A DNA stretch of 10,420 nt from a gamma proteobacterium symbiont of Lucinoma myriamae (GTDB lineage Bacteria; Pseudomonadota; Gammaproteobacteria; GRL18), in contig JAHXIM010000424.1 of the NCBI GenBank assembly GCA_025655635.1, forward strand, positions 1 to 10,420. The letters are read 5' to 3'. The position numbers and the translations under genes are program-made. The notes beneath the pieces are model-generated. The model was not told the DNA's origin. It saw nothing but the letters and a program-made list of their open reading frames with translations, and searched no databases. Shown here in pieces: positions 1-7,044 of the stretch; the first letter of the stretch is position 1; each line of letters opens with the position of its first letter.

Positions 1-109
1 TATAACATTTCTGGTTGATCTGGTCACTCAAAAGCAGGATTAATTCCTTATATTTCAAATAGATAACATGTTTTTCAGGGTTGACTAAGTAATACACATT
101 TTTACCCAT
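1..109 (-). CDS. Possible 5' part of an unrecognised gene, cut by the window edge
   Basis: Downstream of rarA on the same strand, a frame opens with ATG at 109-107 and stays open to position 1, giving 36 residues that begin MGKNVYYLVNPEKHVIYLK. The composition (Tyr, Leu, Val, charged residues) is protein-like, but I do not recognise it. It is not the start of SerS or CrcB, which often follow rarA in gammaproteobacteria. No clear Shine-Dalgarno sequence precedes the ATG. In so short and AT-rich a stretch a chance open frame is quite possible. It lies 63 bp after the rarA stop codon. Confidence 0.3.
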   Translation of the reverse strand, partial: MGKNVYYLVNPEKHVIYLKYKELILLLSDQINQKCY

Positions 110-172
110 TGATTTAAAAAACTTTGGTGCTGGATAGTATATTTTGGGGGGATTACTTTATTTGAGAGGCTA

Positions 173-1561
173 TTAATTTTCTTTGGAATTATCATTAAGT
201 GTTTGCAGGTATTCCAATTTTTCTTTCAGTTTAATTTCCAGACCACGAGACTCTGGTTTATAAAAGCTTGTATCAAATTGGCTGTTCTGTAATTCCGATG
301 GTAAATACGTCTGGCCAGCCGAAAAAGCTTCCGGTTCATCGTGTGAATAGCGATAGTCTTCAGCATAGCCCATTGATTTCATTAATTTTGTGGGAGCATT
401 ACGCAAATGAACAGGGACTTCTAGTGAACCGGACTCTTTGGCACAAGCCATAGAGTCTTTAAATGCGGTATACACGGCATTACTTTTTGGGGCTAAGGCA
501 CAGTAAACAGCCGCCTGGGCAATTGCACGATTTCCTTCTGCCGGACCTAGACGTTCAAAAGCATCCCAGGCATTCAGCGCAATTTGCATCGCTCGTGGAT
601 CAGCATTACCAATATCTTCTGAAGCAATAGCCAACAAACGTCGGGCAATATAAAGTGGATCACAACCGGCATCGATCATGCGCGACATCCAGTATAGCGC
701 TCCATCTGCTGAAGAACCTCGAACTGATTTATGAAAAGCAGAGATCTGGTCATAAAATAAATCACCGCCCTTATCAAACCGTCTATTTGTACCAGAAACT
801 ACCTGAGTGATAATATCCGAATTAATACAATTTTTTCCATCATTATTATCAGTTAAGTCCGCCGCAATTTCTAATAAGTTTAATAATTTCCTCGCATCAC
901 CGTCAGCTGCAGAAACCAGATGCAGCTTATCATCATCAGCAATATGAATGTGCTGCCTGCCTAGACCACGCTCATTATCCAGCAGCACCAAATCAAGCAA
1001 ATGAAGTAAGTCATCACTTGACAGTGATTTTAATAAGTAAACTCTCGCCCGTGATAACAAGGCATTATTAAGTTCGAAAGAAGGATTTTCAGTTGTTGCT
1101 CCAACAAAAACAAAAGTGCCGTCTTCAATAAAGGTCAAAAAGGCGTCTTGTTGAGACTTATTGAATCGATGCACTTCATCAACGAACAAAACTGTACTTT
1201 GTTGATAAACCTGATAATGCTGTTTTGCCTGTTCAATAGACTGACGAATTTCTTTAACTCCGGAAAGTACCGCTGAAATAGAAAGAAACTGCGCTTTTGC
1301 ATAATACGCAATAAGGCGAGCAAGTGTTGTTTTACCAACTCCTGGAGGCCCCCAGAAGATCATAGAATGTGGTTTGCCGCTTTGCAAAGCCATTCGTAAT
1401 GGTTTACCTTCACCAATTAAATGAGACTGTCCGATATAATTATCTAAAGAGGTGGGGCGCATTCGATCCGCAAGCGGTGCAAATAATTGGCCATCGACAG
1501 AATCACCGTTATCCGTTTGGTCATTTTGTAAATCTAACAAGTCGCCTTGCTTATTCGGCAC
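173..1561 (-). CDS. rarA: RarA (MgsA) AAA+ replication-associated recombination ATPase
   Basis: RarA is a cytoplasmic AAA+ ATPase of the clamp-loader/RuvB-like group that acts at stalled replication forks with SSB. The 462-residue product is near the usual length (about 450). Visible motifs are Walker A GPPGVGKTT (71-79), Walker B LFVDEVHRFNKSQQDAF (125-141), sensor 1 GATTENPSF (154-162), the arginine-finger region LLSRARVYLLKSL (168-180), and the C-terminal family blocks KSVRGSSADGALYW, IASEDIGNADPRAMQ and VPVHLRNAPTKLMKSMGY. The start taken is a GTG lying inside the end of lolA, so the genes overlap by 11 bp and are probably coupled. A later in-frame ATG (residue 34, MRPTSLDNYIGQ) would cut into the conserved N-terminus. 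The residues before it are variable, so the exact start is less sure than the identity. The lolA-rarA order is conserved in many gammaproteobacteria. Confidence 0.97.
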   Translation of the reverse strand: MPNKQGDLLDLQNDQTDNGDSVDGQLFAPLADRMRPTSLDNYIGQSHLIGEGKPLRMALQSGKPHSMIFWGPPGVGKTTLARLIAYYAKAQFLSISAVLSGVKEIRQSIEQAKQHYQVYQQSTVLFVDEVHRFNKSQQDAFLTFIEDGTFVFVGATTENPSFELNNALLSRARVYLLKSLSSDDLLHLLDLVLLDNERGLGRQHIHIADDDKLHLVSAADGDARKLLNLLEIAADLTDNNDGKNCINSDIITQVVSGTNRRFDKGGDLFYDQISAFHKSVRGSSADGALYWMSRMIDAGCDPLYIARRLLAIASEDIGNADPRAMQIALNAWDAFERLGPAEGNRAIAQAAVYCALAPKSNAVYTAFKDSMACAKESGSLEVPVHLRNAPTKLMKSMGYAEDYRYSHDEPEAFSAGQTYLPSELQNSQFDTSFYKPESRGLEIKLKEKLEYLQTLNDNSKEN

Positions 1562-2180
1562 GAGTGCTGCCTATCACATCAACATCCTCAGGTGGAACAA
1601 AGTTAAATTGTCGTAATGCAAAGGGTTTGTTTATCTGAATATGAGAAAATTTAAGTTCGGTGATCTGCCCAAAACTATCATACATAATCATTTGTATTAA
1701 AATACTGCCTTTAAAAGCCAATAACACTTTTTCAAATGTCATTTCTTCCTTCTTTGCCCGTAATCGTACCCATTGGTAGCCATCATTTTTTTTTAGCTTT
1801 ATATCGCTCACATCATAATGTTTGTAAACATTGGTATTACTGGTGAGTAATAAGGCAGGAGAATCGCCGATACTTTCATCAAGTTCTTTTATACTCACTT
1901 GTTCTAATTCAACATCATAAATCCAAATTGTCTTACCATTTGAGATGTATTTTTGTTCTGCAGGTGATGTATATTCAAGCATAAATTTATCTGGCCGACT
2001 TAAGATAAGGCTTCCGATAGATTGTTCAATGACTTTTCCACGGGTATCTTTGATAGTTTGTTCAAATTCTGTCTGCATACTCTGGGTATTTTGAAAGAAT
2101 TGATCCAGGATTTTATTTGCCAGGGCTGGGTTAAGAATGCACAATAGAAAAAAGAAAAAAAGAAAAGATATTTTTATCAT
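1551..2180 (-). CDS. lolA: LolA, periplasmic outer-membrane lipoprotein carrier
   Basis: LolA takes lipoproteins from the LolCDE transporter in the inner membrane and carries them through the periplasm to LolB. The 209-residue protein (about 203 in E. coli) starts with a signal peptide: a lysine near the N-terminus, a Phe/Leu-rich core, and a likely type I cleavage after ALA (19-21). The Cys at 14 lies inside the hydrophobic core and has no lipobox around it. The mature part has family features: QTEFEQTIKDTRGKVIEQS, the GSLILSRPDKFMLEYTSP strand pair, GKTIWIYDVELEQV, and a C-terminal FGQITELKFSHIQIN followed by FNFVPPEDVDVI. It is probably the first gene of a lolA-rarA operon. The common upstream neighbour ftsK is absent. 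The ATG has no obvious Shine-Dalgarno sequence. Confidence 0.95.
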   Translation of the reverse strand: MIKISFLFFFFLLCILNPALANKILDQFFQNTQSMQTEFEQTIKDTRGKVIEQSIGSLILSRPDKFMLEYTSPAEQKYISNGKTIWIYDVELEQVSIKELDESIGDSPALLLTSNTNVYKHYDVSDIKLKKNDGYQWVRLRAKKEEMTFEKVLLAFKGSILIQMIMYDSFGQITELKFSHIQINKPFALRQFNFVPPEDVDVIGSTRAE

Positions 2181-2227
2181 TTAAAATGCCAGTATTGTAG
2201 TAATAGATACGTCTTAGACTCGTTAAT

Positions 2228-2233
2228 ATTATA
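2228..2233 (-). promoter_or_regulatory. Probable -10 element of the lolA promoter
   Basis: A perfect TATAAT is read on the minus strand 47 bp ahead of the lolA ATG. The -35 region at a 17-nt spacing (CTGCTT) matches the consensus poorly, so the promoter may be weak or activator-dependent. This is inference from the motif and its position only. Confidence 0.45.
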
Positions 2234-2266
2234 CAGGTTCAAGTAAAAAGAAGCAGTTTTTTCATT

Positions 2267-2370
2267 CTATGGTCACTAAACCATATAAAGCTTGAAAAAT
2301 ACGCTATGCTCTGCTATTTATATATTGTAAACTTAACTATGATGTTTAACTATGGTCTCTAACTATGGCC
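2267..2370 (+). repeat. CTATGG-type repeats and a small dyad around the orphan-gene promoter
   Basis: TAACTATG occurs three times at exact 13-bp spacing (2334-2341, 2347-2354, 2360-2367), between the candidate promoter and the start of the 69-residue gene. The longer word CTATGGTC occurs exactly at 2350-2357 and again at 2267-2274. The latter copy is part of a dyad, TATGGT (2268-2273) and ACCATA (2280-2285), just upstream of the -35 element. The arrangement may be an operator set or a relic of tandem duplication. No regulator is identifiable. Confidence 0.5.
2292..2320 (+). promoter_or_regulatory. Candidate sigma-70 promoter of the 69-residue orphan gene
   Basis: TTGAAA (2292-2297) and TATTTA (2315-2320) are separated by exactly 17 nt. 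This would start transcription near 2327 and leave a leader of about 70 nt that contains the three 13-bp-spaced repeats. AT-rich DNA gives such matches by chance at some rate, but the spacing and position are good. Confidence 0.5.
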
Positions 2371-2398
2371 TTTAAGGTCTGGGAATATATAAAAAATA

Positions 2399-2608
2399 AT
2401 GAAATACACCTTTAGACACACCGCTTTTATTGATCATGAGATTGAAGCTAACAATATTGTTGCTGCTAAAAAAAAGTTTTTCTCTGATGTTGCTGAAAGC
2501 TCAGAATTTTTTACGACAGCTAAAAAAGTGGTCACAGACGAGCGCATAAAAATATTAAATGAAGATGAAGATCACATCGATACCTTTAATATTTATGATG
2601 ATGTATAA
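2399..2608 (+). CDS. Small acidic orphan protein, 69 residues, unknown function
   Basis: I do not recognise this protein. It starts at ATG 2399 and ends with TAA, 2 nt before the stop of the convergent rlmG gene. There is no signal peptide or membrane segment, so it is probably cytosolic. The N-terminal half (YTFRHTAFIDHEIEANNIV, then AAKKKFFSDVA) suggests two short strands followed by a Lys-rich helix. The C-terminal third is strongly acidic (NEDEDHIDT, YDDV). The strand-strand-helix pattern with an 'EIEAxNxxxAKKK' turn loosely recalls DpnD/PcfM-like small domains, but this is a resemblance of shape, not a homology claim. Ribosome binding is weak: GGGA lies about 15 nt upstream. Support for a real gene comes from its own promoter-like sequence, the protein-like composition, and a fit between neighbours without overlap. 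Confidence 0.7.
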   Translation: MKYTFRHTAFIDHEIEANNIVAAKKKFFSDVAESSEFFTTAKKVVTDERIKILNEDEDHIDTFNIYDDV

Positions 2609-2610
2609 GA

Positions 2611-3789
2611 CTAATTATTAACCGCTTTTAGCACAACAAACTTATTGTTAGCTGCAATAAATTCATGATTGCCAAAGATTTTTTGTAATTTCAAATGGTA
2701 AGCTAAATGTCGGTTTCCCACAATCCATAACTCACCGCCTTTAACAAGCGTCTTTTTTGACTGCTTAAACATTTGCCATGCAATGGCGTCCCCAACCACA
2801 TATTGCTGATGAAACGGTGGATTACACAAAATAAGATCAGTACTATTTTGAGGGTAATCACTTAATGCATTGGCTGCTTTATAAGTGATATTAACATCTT
2901 CTGCTTGCAGATTTGCTTCTAAAGTCATTTTAGCTGAAGCAACCGCCATATAGGATTCATCAATACAGGTGATATTTGCCTTCGGGTAATTTTGTGCAAT
3001 CTTTAAAGATAAGACCCCATTTCCACAACCTAAATCAATAATATTTTTATAGTTTTTTTCATTGGGTAAATGTTGAAGAAAAAAGCGTGTGCCAATATCC
3101 AATTTATTTTTAGAAAACACATTAGCCAGATTGTAAATAATTTCATTCGACTCATCTAATTCATAAGTACTTATGTTAGTCTCAAGCTGGACTGAAGATG
3201 ACATTACTTTGACTTCGTCCAGTCCTGTTTCCCCTGAATTAACAAACAGCAGTCTGGCTTTTTTCCAGGCCAGTGAAGCCTGCGTTTGTCCAATGCTTTT
3301 ATTAAGCAATTCCATGGTATTTTTTTGTAGGTTCTTTGCCATAATACCACCAAGGATCAATGTATTAGGATTAACATACTGAGCAACCTTAAGCATTTCA
3401 TCTTGAAAAAAAGCATAATTTTTGACTTCTTTAAAAAGCACCACATCATAGTGACACTGGAGCTGTTCGGTACTTTTCAACAAGGTTACTTTATCAAGAT
3501 TCTCGGGACAACATTGTTTAATATTTTGTATGATGGCTTGATGACTAATAACAGAATCACTATAAGAGTCACATGAAAATTGAGCCATAGGGACACTCAG
3601 CGCACCGAATGCATCATTAATAATTAAAATTTTTGCATTATCAAGATCAACTTCATCTGATTGATATAATTCAAACAAATGATTGAGCAAATAGCGATCA
3701 GCTGAGTTCCAGGCGTATAAATTCTTATCACTATCAGGAATGCGTTTAAGATTGAAATCACCAAAAGGAGTTATCAATTGGTCATTCAT
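2611..3789 (-). CDS. rlmG: RlmG, 23S rRNA m2G1835 methyltransferase
   Basis: RlmG uses S-adenosylmethionine to methylate N2 of guanosine 1835 in 23S rRNA. The 392-residue product (E. coli about 378) has the two-domain layout of the RsmC/RlmG group. A degenerate N-terminal Rossmann-like domain carries ILIINDAFGALS (54-65) and SLAWKKARLL (172-181). The C-terminal catalytic domain has NVFSKNKLDIGTRFFLQHLP (223-242), motif I IDLGCGNGVL (251-260), an acidic residue after the second strand (CIDES, 275-279), the catalytic NPPFHQQ (323-329), and the family ending IFGNHEFIAANNKFVVLKAV. These blocks match E. coli RlmG more closely than RsmC as I recall them. A palindromic element ends 14 bp upstream of the ATG, so its leader is unusual. 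No clear Shine-Dalgarno sequence is visible. It may be read with rmuC or from a promoter I cannot place. Confidence 0.95.
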   Translation of the reverse strand: MNDQLITPFGDFNLKRIPDSDKNLYAWNSADRYLLNHLFELYQSDEVDLDNAKILIINDAFGALSVPMAQFSCDSYSDSVISHQAIIQNIKQCCPENLDKVTLLKSTEQLQCHYDVVLFKEVKNYAFFQDEMLKVAQYVNPNTLILGGIMAKNLQKNTMELLNKSIGQTQASLAWKKARLLFVNSGETGLDEVKVMSSSVQLETNISTYELDESNEIIYNLANVFSKNKLDIGTRFFLQHLPNEKNYKNIIDLGCGNGVLSLKIAQNYPKANITCIDESYMAVASAKMTLEANLQAEDVNITYKAANALSDYPQNSTDLILCNPPFHQQYVVGDAIAWQMFKQSKKTLVKGGELWIVGNRHLAYHLKLQKIFGNHEFIAANNKFVVLKAVNN

Positions 3790-3803
3790 AATATTATTTC
3801 ACC

Positions 3804-3966
3804 AGGAGCTTGTCCGAGAATAGAAGTCGTAGCGAGGGAAAGCTGTTTTGAGTCAGATTTTTTTATCATTTGAAGCCAATAGTTGTTCTATTAAATGAAA
3901 ATGATAGGGAAATCTGGCCAAAACCAGCTTTTCCGCAGTAGACTTTCTATTCTCGGACAAGCTCCT
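3804..3966. mobile_element. MITE-like 163-bp palindromic element with perfect 22-bp terminal inverted repeats
   Basis: The first 22 bp (3804-3825) are the exact reverse complement of the last 22 bp (3945-3966); the core word is GAGCTTGTCCGAGAATAG. Similarity continues inward, with small gaps and mismatches, through AAAGCTG/CAGCTTTT and CAGATTT/AAATCTG to ATCATTT (3865-3871) opposite AAATGAT (3899-3905), making arms of about 68 bp each. The 27-nt centre holds a nested hairpin, AATAG (3878-3882) and CTATT (3888-3892). No coding capacity is present. No clear target-site duplication is visible. The form fits a non-autonomous transposable element. In RNA it would fold into one long stem-loop in the rmuC-rlmG interval. 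Confidence 0.8.
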
Positions 3967-3991
3967 ATGCTTATACATTAAAGTCCCCGCT

Positions 3992-5446
3992 TCATAACTC
4001 TTTTTTACCTTTAATCCCTAACTCCTGAATCACCTTAGCTCTTGATATAAGATTACCATTACCACTAAAGAGGCGGTTATGAGCCGTATTATAGCTGCTT
4101 TTAGCTCTATCTAACTGGAGACCAATGGCTTCGAGTTCTTCGACGAATAAGGAGAATTTGTCAATCATATCTCCTGCTCGTCTGGCAATTTCTTCAGCAT
4201 TAGATTGTTGCTTATCATAACGCCAGAAGTTTTCAATAGTGCGCACAGTGGTCAATAAAGTGGTTGTACTCACGAGAATAATTCTCTTTTGAAAGGCGGC
4301 AAAAACCATATCAGGATCTTCATTAATTGCCAGCATTAATGCCTGCTCTATAGGCACAAACATTAGAACAAAATCTAAACAATGCAATTCACTAATAGAA
4401 GAATAATCTTTATCAGAAAGCAGTTTAATATGATTTTTTAACGACTGAACATGACTCTTGAGCGCAGATTTTTGTTCATTTTTATCAATAGCGGCAGCAT
4501 ATTGAGCATAGCTTTTTAAGGATACTTTCGAATCAACTATCACTGTTTTTTTATCCGGTAAATTAATCACCACATCAGGACGTAACAGGTGATTATCCTC
4601 ACCACGAAAACTGGGCTGTATTTGGTATTCAAGATCCTTGCGTAACCCACTACTTTCCAGCAGATTTTCTAATACCATTTCGCCCCAATTACCCTGAAAC
4701 TTTACATCTCCCTTCAGTGCCCGGGTTAAGTTAACGGTATCTTCACTTATCCGTTGATTCAACGAGGACAGATGAGTTACCTGATTAACAAGTGAAACTC
4801 TGTCTCGTGACTCAATTTCATGAATTTCTTCCACTTTTCGTTTAAATTCAGTAAATTGATCTTTAAATGGATTCAGTAAATGGGTGATTTCCTGTTGGTT
4901 AGATTGTTTCAACTGCTGAGAGTTTTGCGAAAAAATTTTAGTGCCTAACTGTTCAAACTGTTCTAAAAGTTGATGTTTTGCCTGCTCAAGATTTTCAATA
5001 ATTAAATGCGCTGCTTTTAATCGTTCTTCAGACTTAATCTGAACCTCAGATAACTGCTTCTGGTATTGGTAAGCTTCATCTCGTAATTGTTGAGACTCTT
5101 CAAGAGATTTTTCCAGTGCTTCCTTATAATCATTGATTTGTGCAGCACGAGTCGCATAAATGGCTCTCAGTTCATTCATTTTGGACAGTTCATCAACTTT
5201 TGTTAAAAAAGCACTTTCCTTATCTGCTAACTGGTCATGTAAAATATCCAGTTCATTTTCAATATTTTGTAATTCATGTTCCAGAATTTTACGTTCTGAC
5301 TCATATTGAACTTGCAATGTATGGGTATTTTGTTGAAGTAGACGGGAAATTTTTGAACGAGACAGCAGCCAGAAAAAAATAATGCCGGTAAAAAAACTCG
5401 CAGCTGATGCTAAAATAATGTTAATTAATGTTTGATCTATTTGCAT
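3992..5446 (-). CDS. rmuC: RmuC family DNA recombination/genome-stability protein
   Basis: RmuC limits recombination at inverted repeats in E. coli; its core resembles PD-(D/E)XK nucleases, though its biochemical activity is poorly defined. The 484-residue product (E. coli about 475) has an N-terminal membrane anchor (about 8-28), a long charged coiled coil (about 32-190), and the RmuC domain. The domain is marked by LKGDVKFQGNWGEMVLENLL (244-263), LRPDVVINLPDKKTVIVDSK (288-307, with D291, D305 and K307 as candidate active-site residues), LDFVLMFVPIEQAL, and the late ATTTLL-like block LVSTTTLLTTVRTIENFWRY. Its ATG directly follows the znuB stop codon (TAAATG), with no spacer and no own Shine-Dalgarno sequence, so translational coupling to znuB is likely. 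This suggests it rides in the zinc-uptake operon, which need not mean a functional link. Confidence 0.95.
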   Translation of the reverse strand: MQIDQTLINIILASAASFFTGIIFFWLLSRSKISRLLQQNTHTLQVQYESERKILEHELQNIENELDILHDQLADKESAFLTKVDELSKMNELRAIYATRAAQINDYKEALEKSLEESQQLRDEAYQYQKQLSEVQIKSEERLKAAHLIIENLEQAKHQLLEQFEQLGTKIFSQNSQQLKQSNQQEITHLLNPFKDQFTEFKRKVEEIHEIESRDRVSLVNQVTHLSSLNQRISEDTVNLTRALKGDVKFQGNWGEMVLENLLESSGLRKDLEYQIQPSFRGEDNHLLRPDVVINLPDKKTVIVDSKVSLKSYAQYAAAIDKNEQKSALKSHVQSLKNHIKLLSDKDYSSISELHCLDFVLMFVPIEQALMLAINEDPDMVFAAFQKRIILVSTTTLLTTVRTIENFWRYDKQQSNAEEIARRAGDMIDKFSLFVEELEAIGLQLDRAKSSYNTAHNRLFSGNGNLISRAKVIQELGIKGKKEL

Positions 5447-6268
5447 TTATTTAAAACGAACAAAGGATTTAGCCAGACTTGAGATAAAATAGGCAAGCCC
5501 GGCAACCAGAATAATAGTTGCTCCTGCCGGTAAATCAGGCTCATAGGATACAAAAAGTCCCGTCGATGTAAAAATCATACCTAACACTGAAGCCAATAAC
5601 ATCATCATACCAATTGAATGTACATATTGTTTAGCAATCGCCGCTGGTAAGGTTAATAAGGCAATAACAAGAATAAGGCCGACAACTTGGATCAGAAGCA
5701 CCACGGTAATCGCAATCAGACACAATAGTAATAAATAAAAGAGATTAACATTAATACCACGCACAGTTGCAAATTCAATATCAAATGAAATTGCAACCAA
5801 TTGTTTATAAAATGCGGCCACAAAAACAATGCTGATGATATCAAGCAAGAGCATAATAAAAAGCTGTTCATCTGAAATAATCAGAATATTACCAAATAGA
5901 AATGACATTAAATTAGCGTTATAACCATCTGATTTACTTATAAATATAATACCAATGGCCATTCCAACAGCCCAAATAGCCCCAATAGTTGTATCTTCCT
6001 GATGTTGCCATTTGAGTTTTATGACACCTATAATAATGGCTGCCAGCAATGCGGCTATAAGTGCACCAGCAAAAGGATTAAGGCCAAGATAGTAGGCGAT
6101 CCCCATTCCTCCTAAAACAGAGTGAGCAATTCCTCCCGCCATATAGCCAATGCGGTTAACGACAACAAAACTGCCGGTCAGGCCGCAACCAATACTAGCC
6201 AGAATACCGCCAAGTAAAGCGTTTTGTAAAAATGACTGAGTTGCTAAAGTATTAAAAAATTCTAACAT
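5447..6268 (-). CDS. znuB: ZnuB, membrane permease of an ABC-3 family zinc importer
   Basis: This is the inner-membrane channel subunit that passes metal delivered by ZnuA, powered by ZnuC. The 273-residue protein is hydrophobic throughout, with about eight or more predicted helices, and shows ABC-3 family marks: ALLGGILASIGCGLTGSFVV (18-37), NRIGYMAGGIAHSVLGGMGI (38-57), the central loop with DTTIGAIWAVGMAIGI, the cytoplasmic FATVRGINV segment expected to contact the ATPase, and the C-terminal YEPDLPAGATIILVAGLAYF. The family includes Zn, Mn and Fe importers, and zinc is preferred here from the ZnuA/ZnuC partners and the neighbouring M23 enzyme. A 26-nt gap separates it from znuC. AGGT lies upstream as a weak ribosome-binding site. 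Confidence 0.93.
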   Translation of the reverse strand: MLEFFNTLATQSFLQNALLGGILASIGCGLTGSFVVVNRIGYMAGGIAHSVLGGMGIAYYLGLNPFAGALIAALLAAIIIGVIKLKWQHQEDTTIGAIWAVGMAIGIIFISKSDGYNANLMSFLFGNILIISDEQLFIMLLLDIISIVFVAAFYKQLVAISFDIEFATVRGINVNLFYLLLLCLIAITVVLLIQVVGLILVIALLTLPAAIAKQYVHSIGMMMLLASVLGMIFTSTGLFVSYEPDLPAGATIILVAGLAYFISSLAKSFVRFK

Positions 6269-6294
6269 GAAGGTTTTTTTGGACCTATGAGTAA

Positions 6295-7035
6295 TTAATG
6301 ATGGTGGTGAACTTCACTAACATGACCACCATATAAAGTGTGAATAGTATCACTGGTAACTGGTGTAGAATCATGACAAACCAACGTTTTATTAAGACAA
6401 AACACCTTATTAATATAGTCTGAAACAAAGCCGATATCATGTGAAATAATTAATATCGTCATTCTTTCATTGATAGCCTTAAATATATCAAATATATCTT
6501 TTTCAGCCCGTTGATCAATGTTTGCAGTCGGTTCATCCAGGAGCATAATTTCCGGCTCTGCAGCTAATGCACGTGCAACCAGTACTCTTTGCATTTGTCC
6601 ACCTGACAGGGACTGTATTGAACGCTGGGCAAGATCAATCACTTCTGTTTCCTGCATGACCTTTTGAGCTATAATTTTATCTTCCTTGCAGTAACGTCCA
6701 AAACAAGAACTTACACCAAGCCTTCCCTGTAATACGGTATCTTGAACGGAAATTGGAAAATCGCTGTTAAAATTAGCGTATTGGGGTACATAGCCTATTG
6801 CTTTACGCTGCCTCTTTGCAGGCTCTCCAAAAATAGAAATCTTACCTGATTGCGGTTTATATAAACCCAGAATTAATTTTAACAAACAGGTTTTACCACC
6901 TCCGTTAGGGCCAACCAGGCCGGCAAAATCACCTTGTTCGATACTCATATTGATATTTTCAAGAATTGATAAATTCTCAAAAGAAAAATTAAGATCGGTT
7001 ATTTCAATGGCTGTTTTAGTCATAGTTTTAGTCAC
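6295..7035 (-). CDS. znuC: ZnuC, ATPase subunit of the zinc importer
   Basis: This cytoplasmic ABC ATPase drives ZnuB. Motifs are Walker A GPNGGGKT (42-49), Q-loop GYVPQ (81-85), signature LSGGQMQR (143-150), Walker B IMLLDEPT (163-170), D-loop ANID, and switch His in ISHD (H199). The protein ends in VHHHH, a histidine tail that could bind metal. The outermost start is GTG at 7035, preceded by GGA at a suitable distance and 9 nt after the znuA stop. An in-frame ATG lies four codons later at 7023, because the 5' end holds a small duplication (ACTAAAACT-ATG-ACTAAAAC, giving MTKTMTKT). Either start could be used, and the difference does not touch the domain. At 246 residues it is of normal length. 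Confidence 0.95.
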   Translation of the reverse strand: MTKTMTKTAIEITDLNFSFENLSILENINMSIEQGDFAGLVGPNGGGKTCLLKLILGLYKPQSGKISIFGEPAKRQRKAIGYVPQYANFNSDFPISVQDTVLQGRLGVSSCFGRYCKEDKIIAQKVMQETEVIDLAQRSIQSLSGGQMQRVLVARALAAEPEIMLLDEPTANIDQRAEKDIFDIFKAINERMTILIISHDIGFVSDYINKVFCLNKTLVCHDSTPVTSDTIHTLYGGHVSEVHHHH

Positions 7036-7044
7036 AATAGTCCA

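Noticed and set aside
1..172. serS or crcB start after rarA
   Set aside because: Neither N-terminal sequence is present in any frame; the only open frame to the edge is unrecognised.
268..453. Plus-strand open frame inside rarA (61 codons)
   Set aside because: It lies wholly antisense to a well-supported rarA and has no ribosome-binding site or recognisable motifs. The same holds for the frames at 1135-1338 and 1369-1638.
2130..2180. LolA as a lipoprotein because of a Cys in the signal region
   Set aside because: The Cys at residue 14 is in the hydrophobic core without a lipobox, and a normal ALA cleavage site follows at 19-21.
2334..2370. CRISPR-like array from the 13-bp-spaced repeats
   Set aside because: The repeats are only 8 bp with 5-bp intervals, three copies, and there are no cas genes.
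3173..3382. Plus-strand open frame inside rlmG (69 codons)
   Set aside because: Antisense shadow of rlmG, with a Ser/Thr/Leu-rich composition typical of frame shadows.
5140..5382. Plus-strand open frames inside rmuC, znuA, M23 and ppk2 (5140-5382, 7479-7673, 7950-8156, 9290-9583)
   Set aside because: All are antisense to genes with clear family motifs and show no features of their own.
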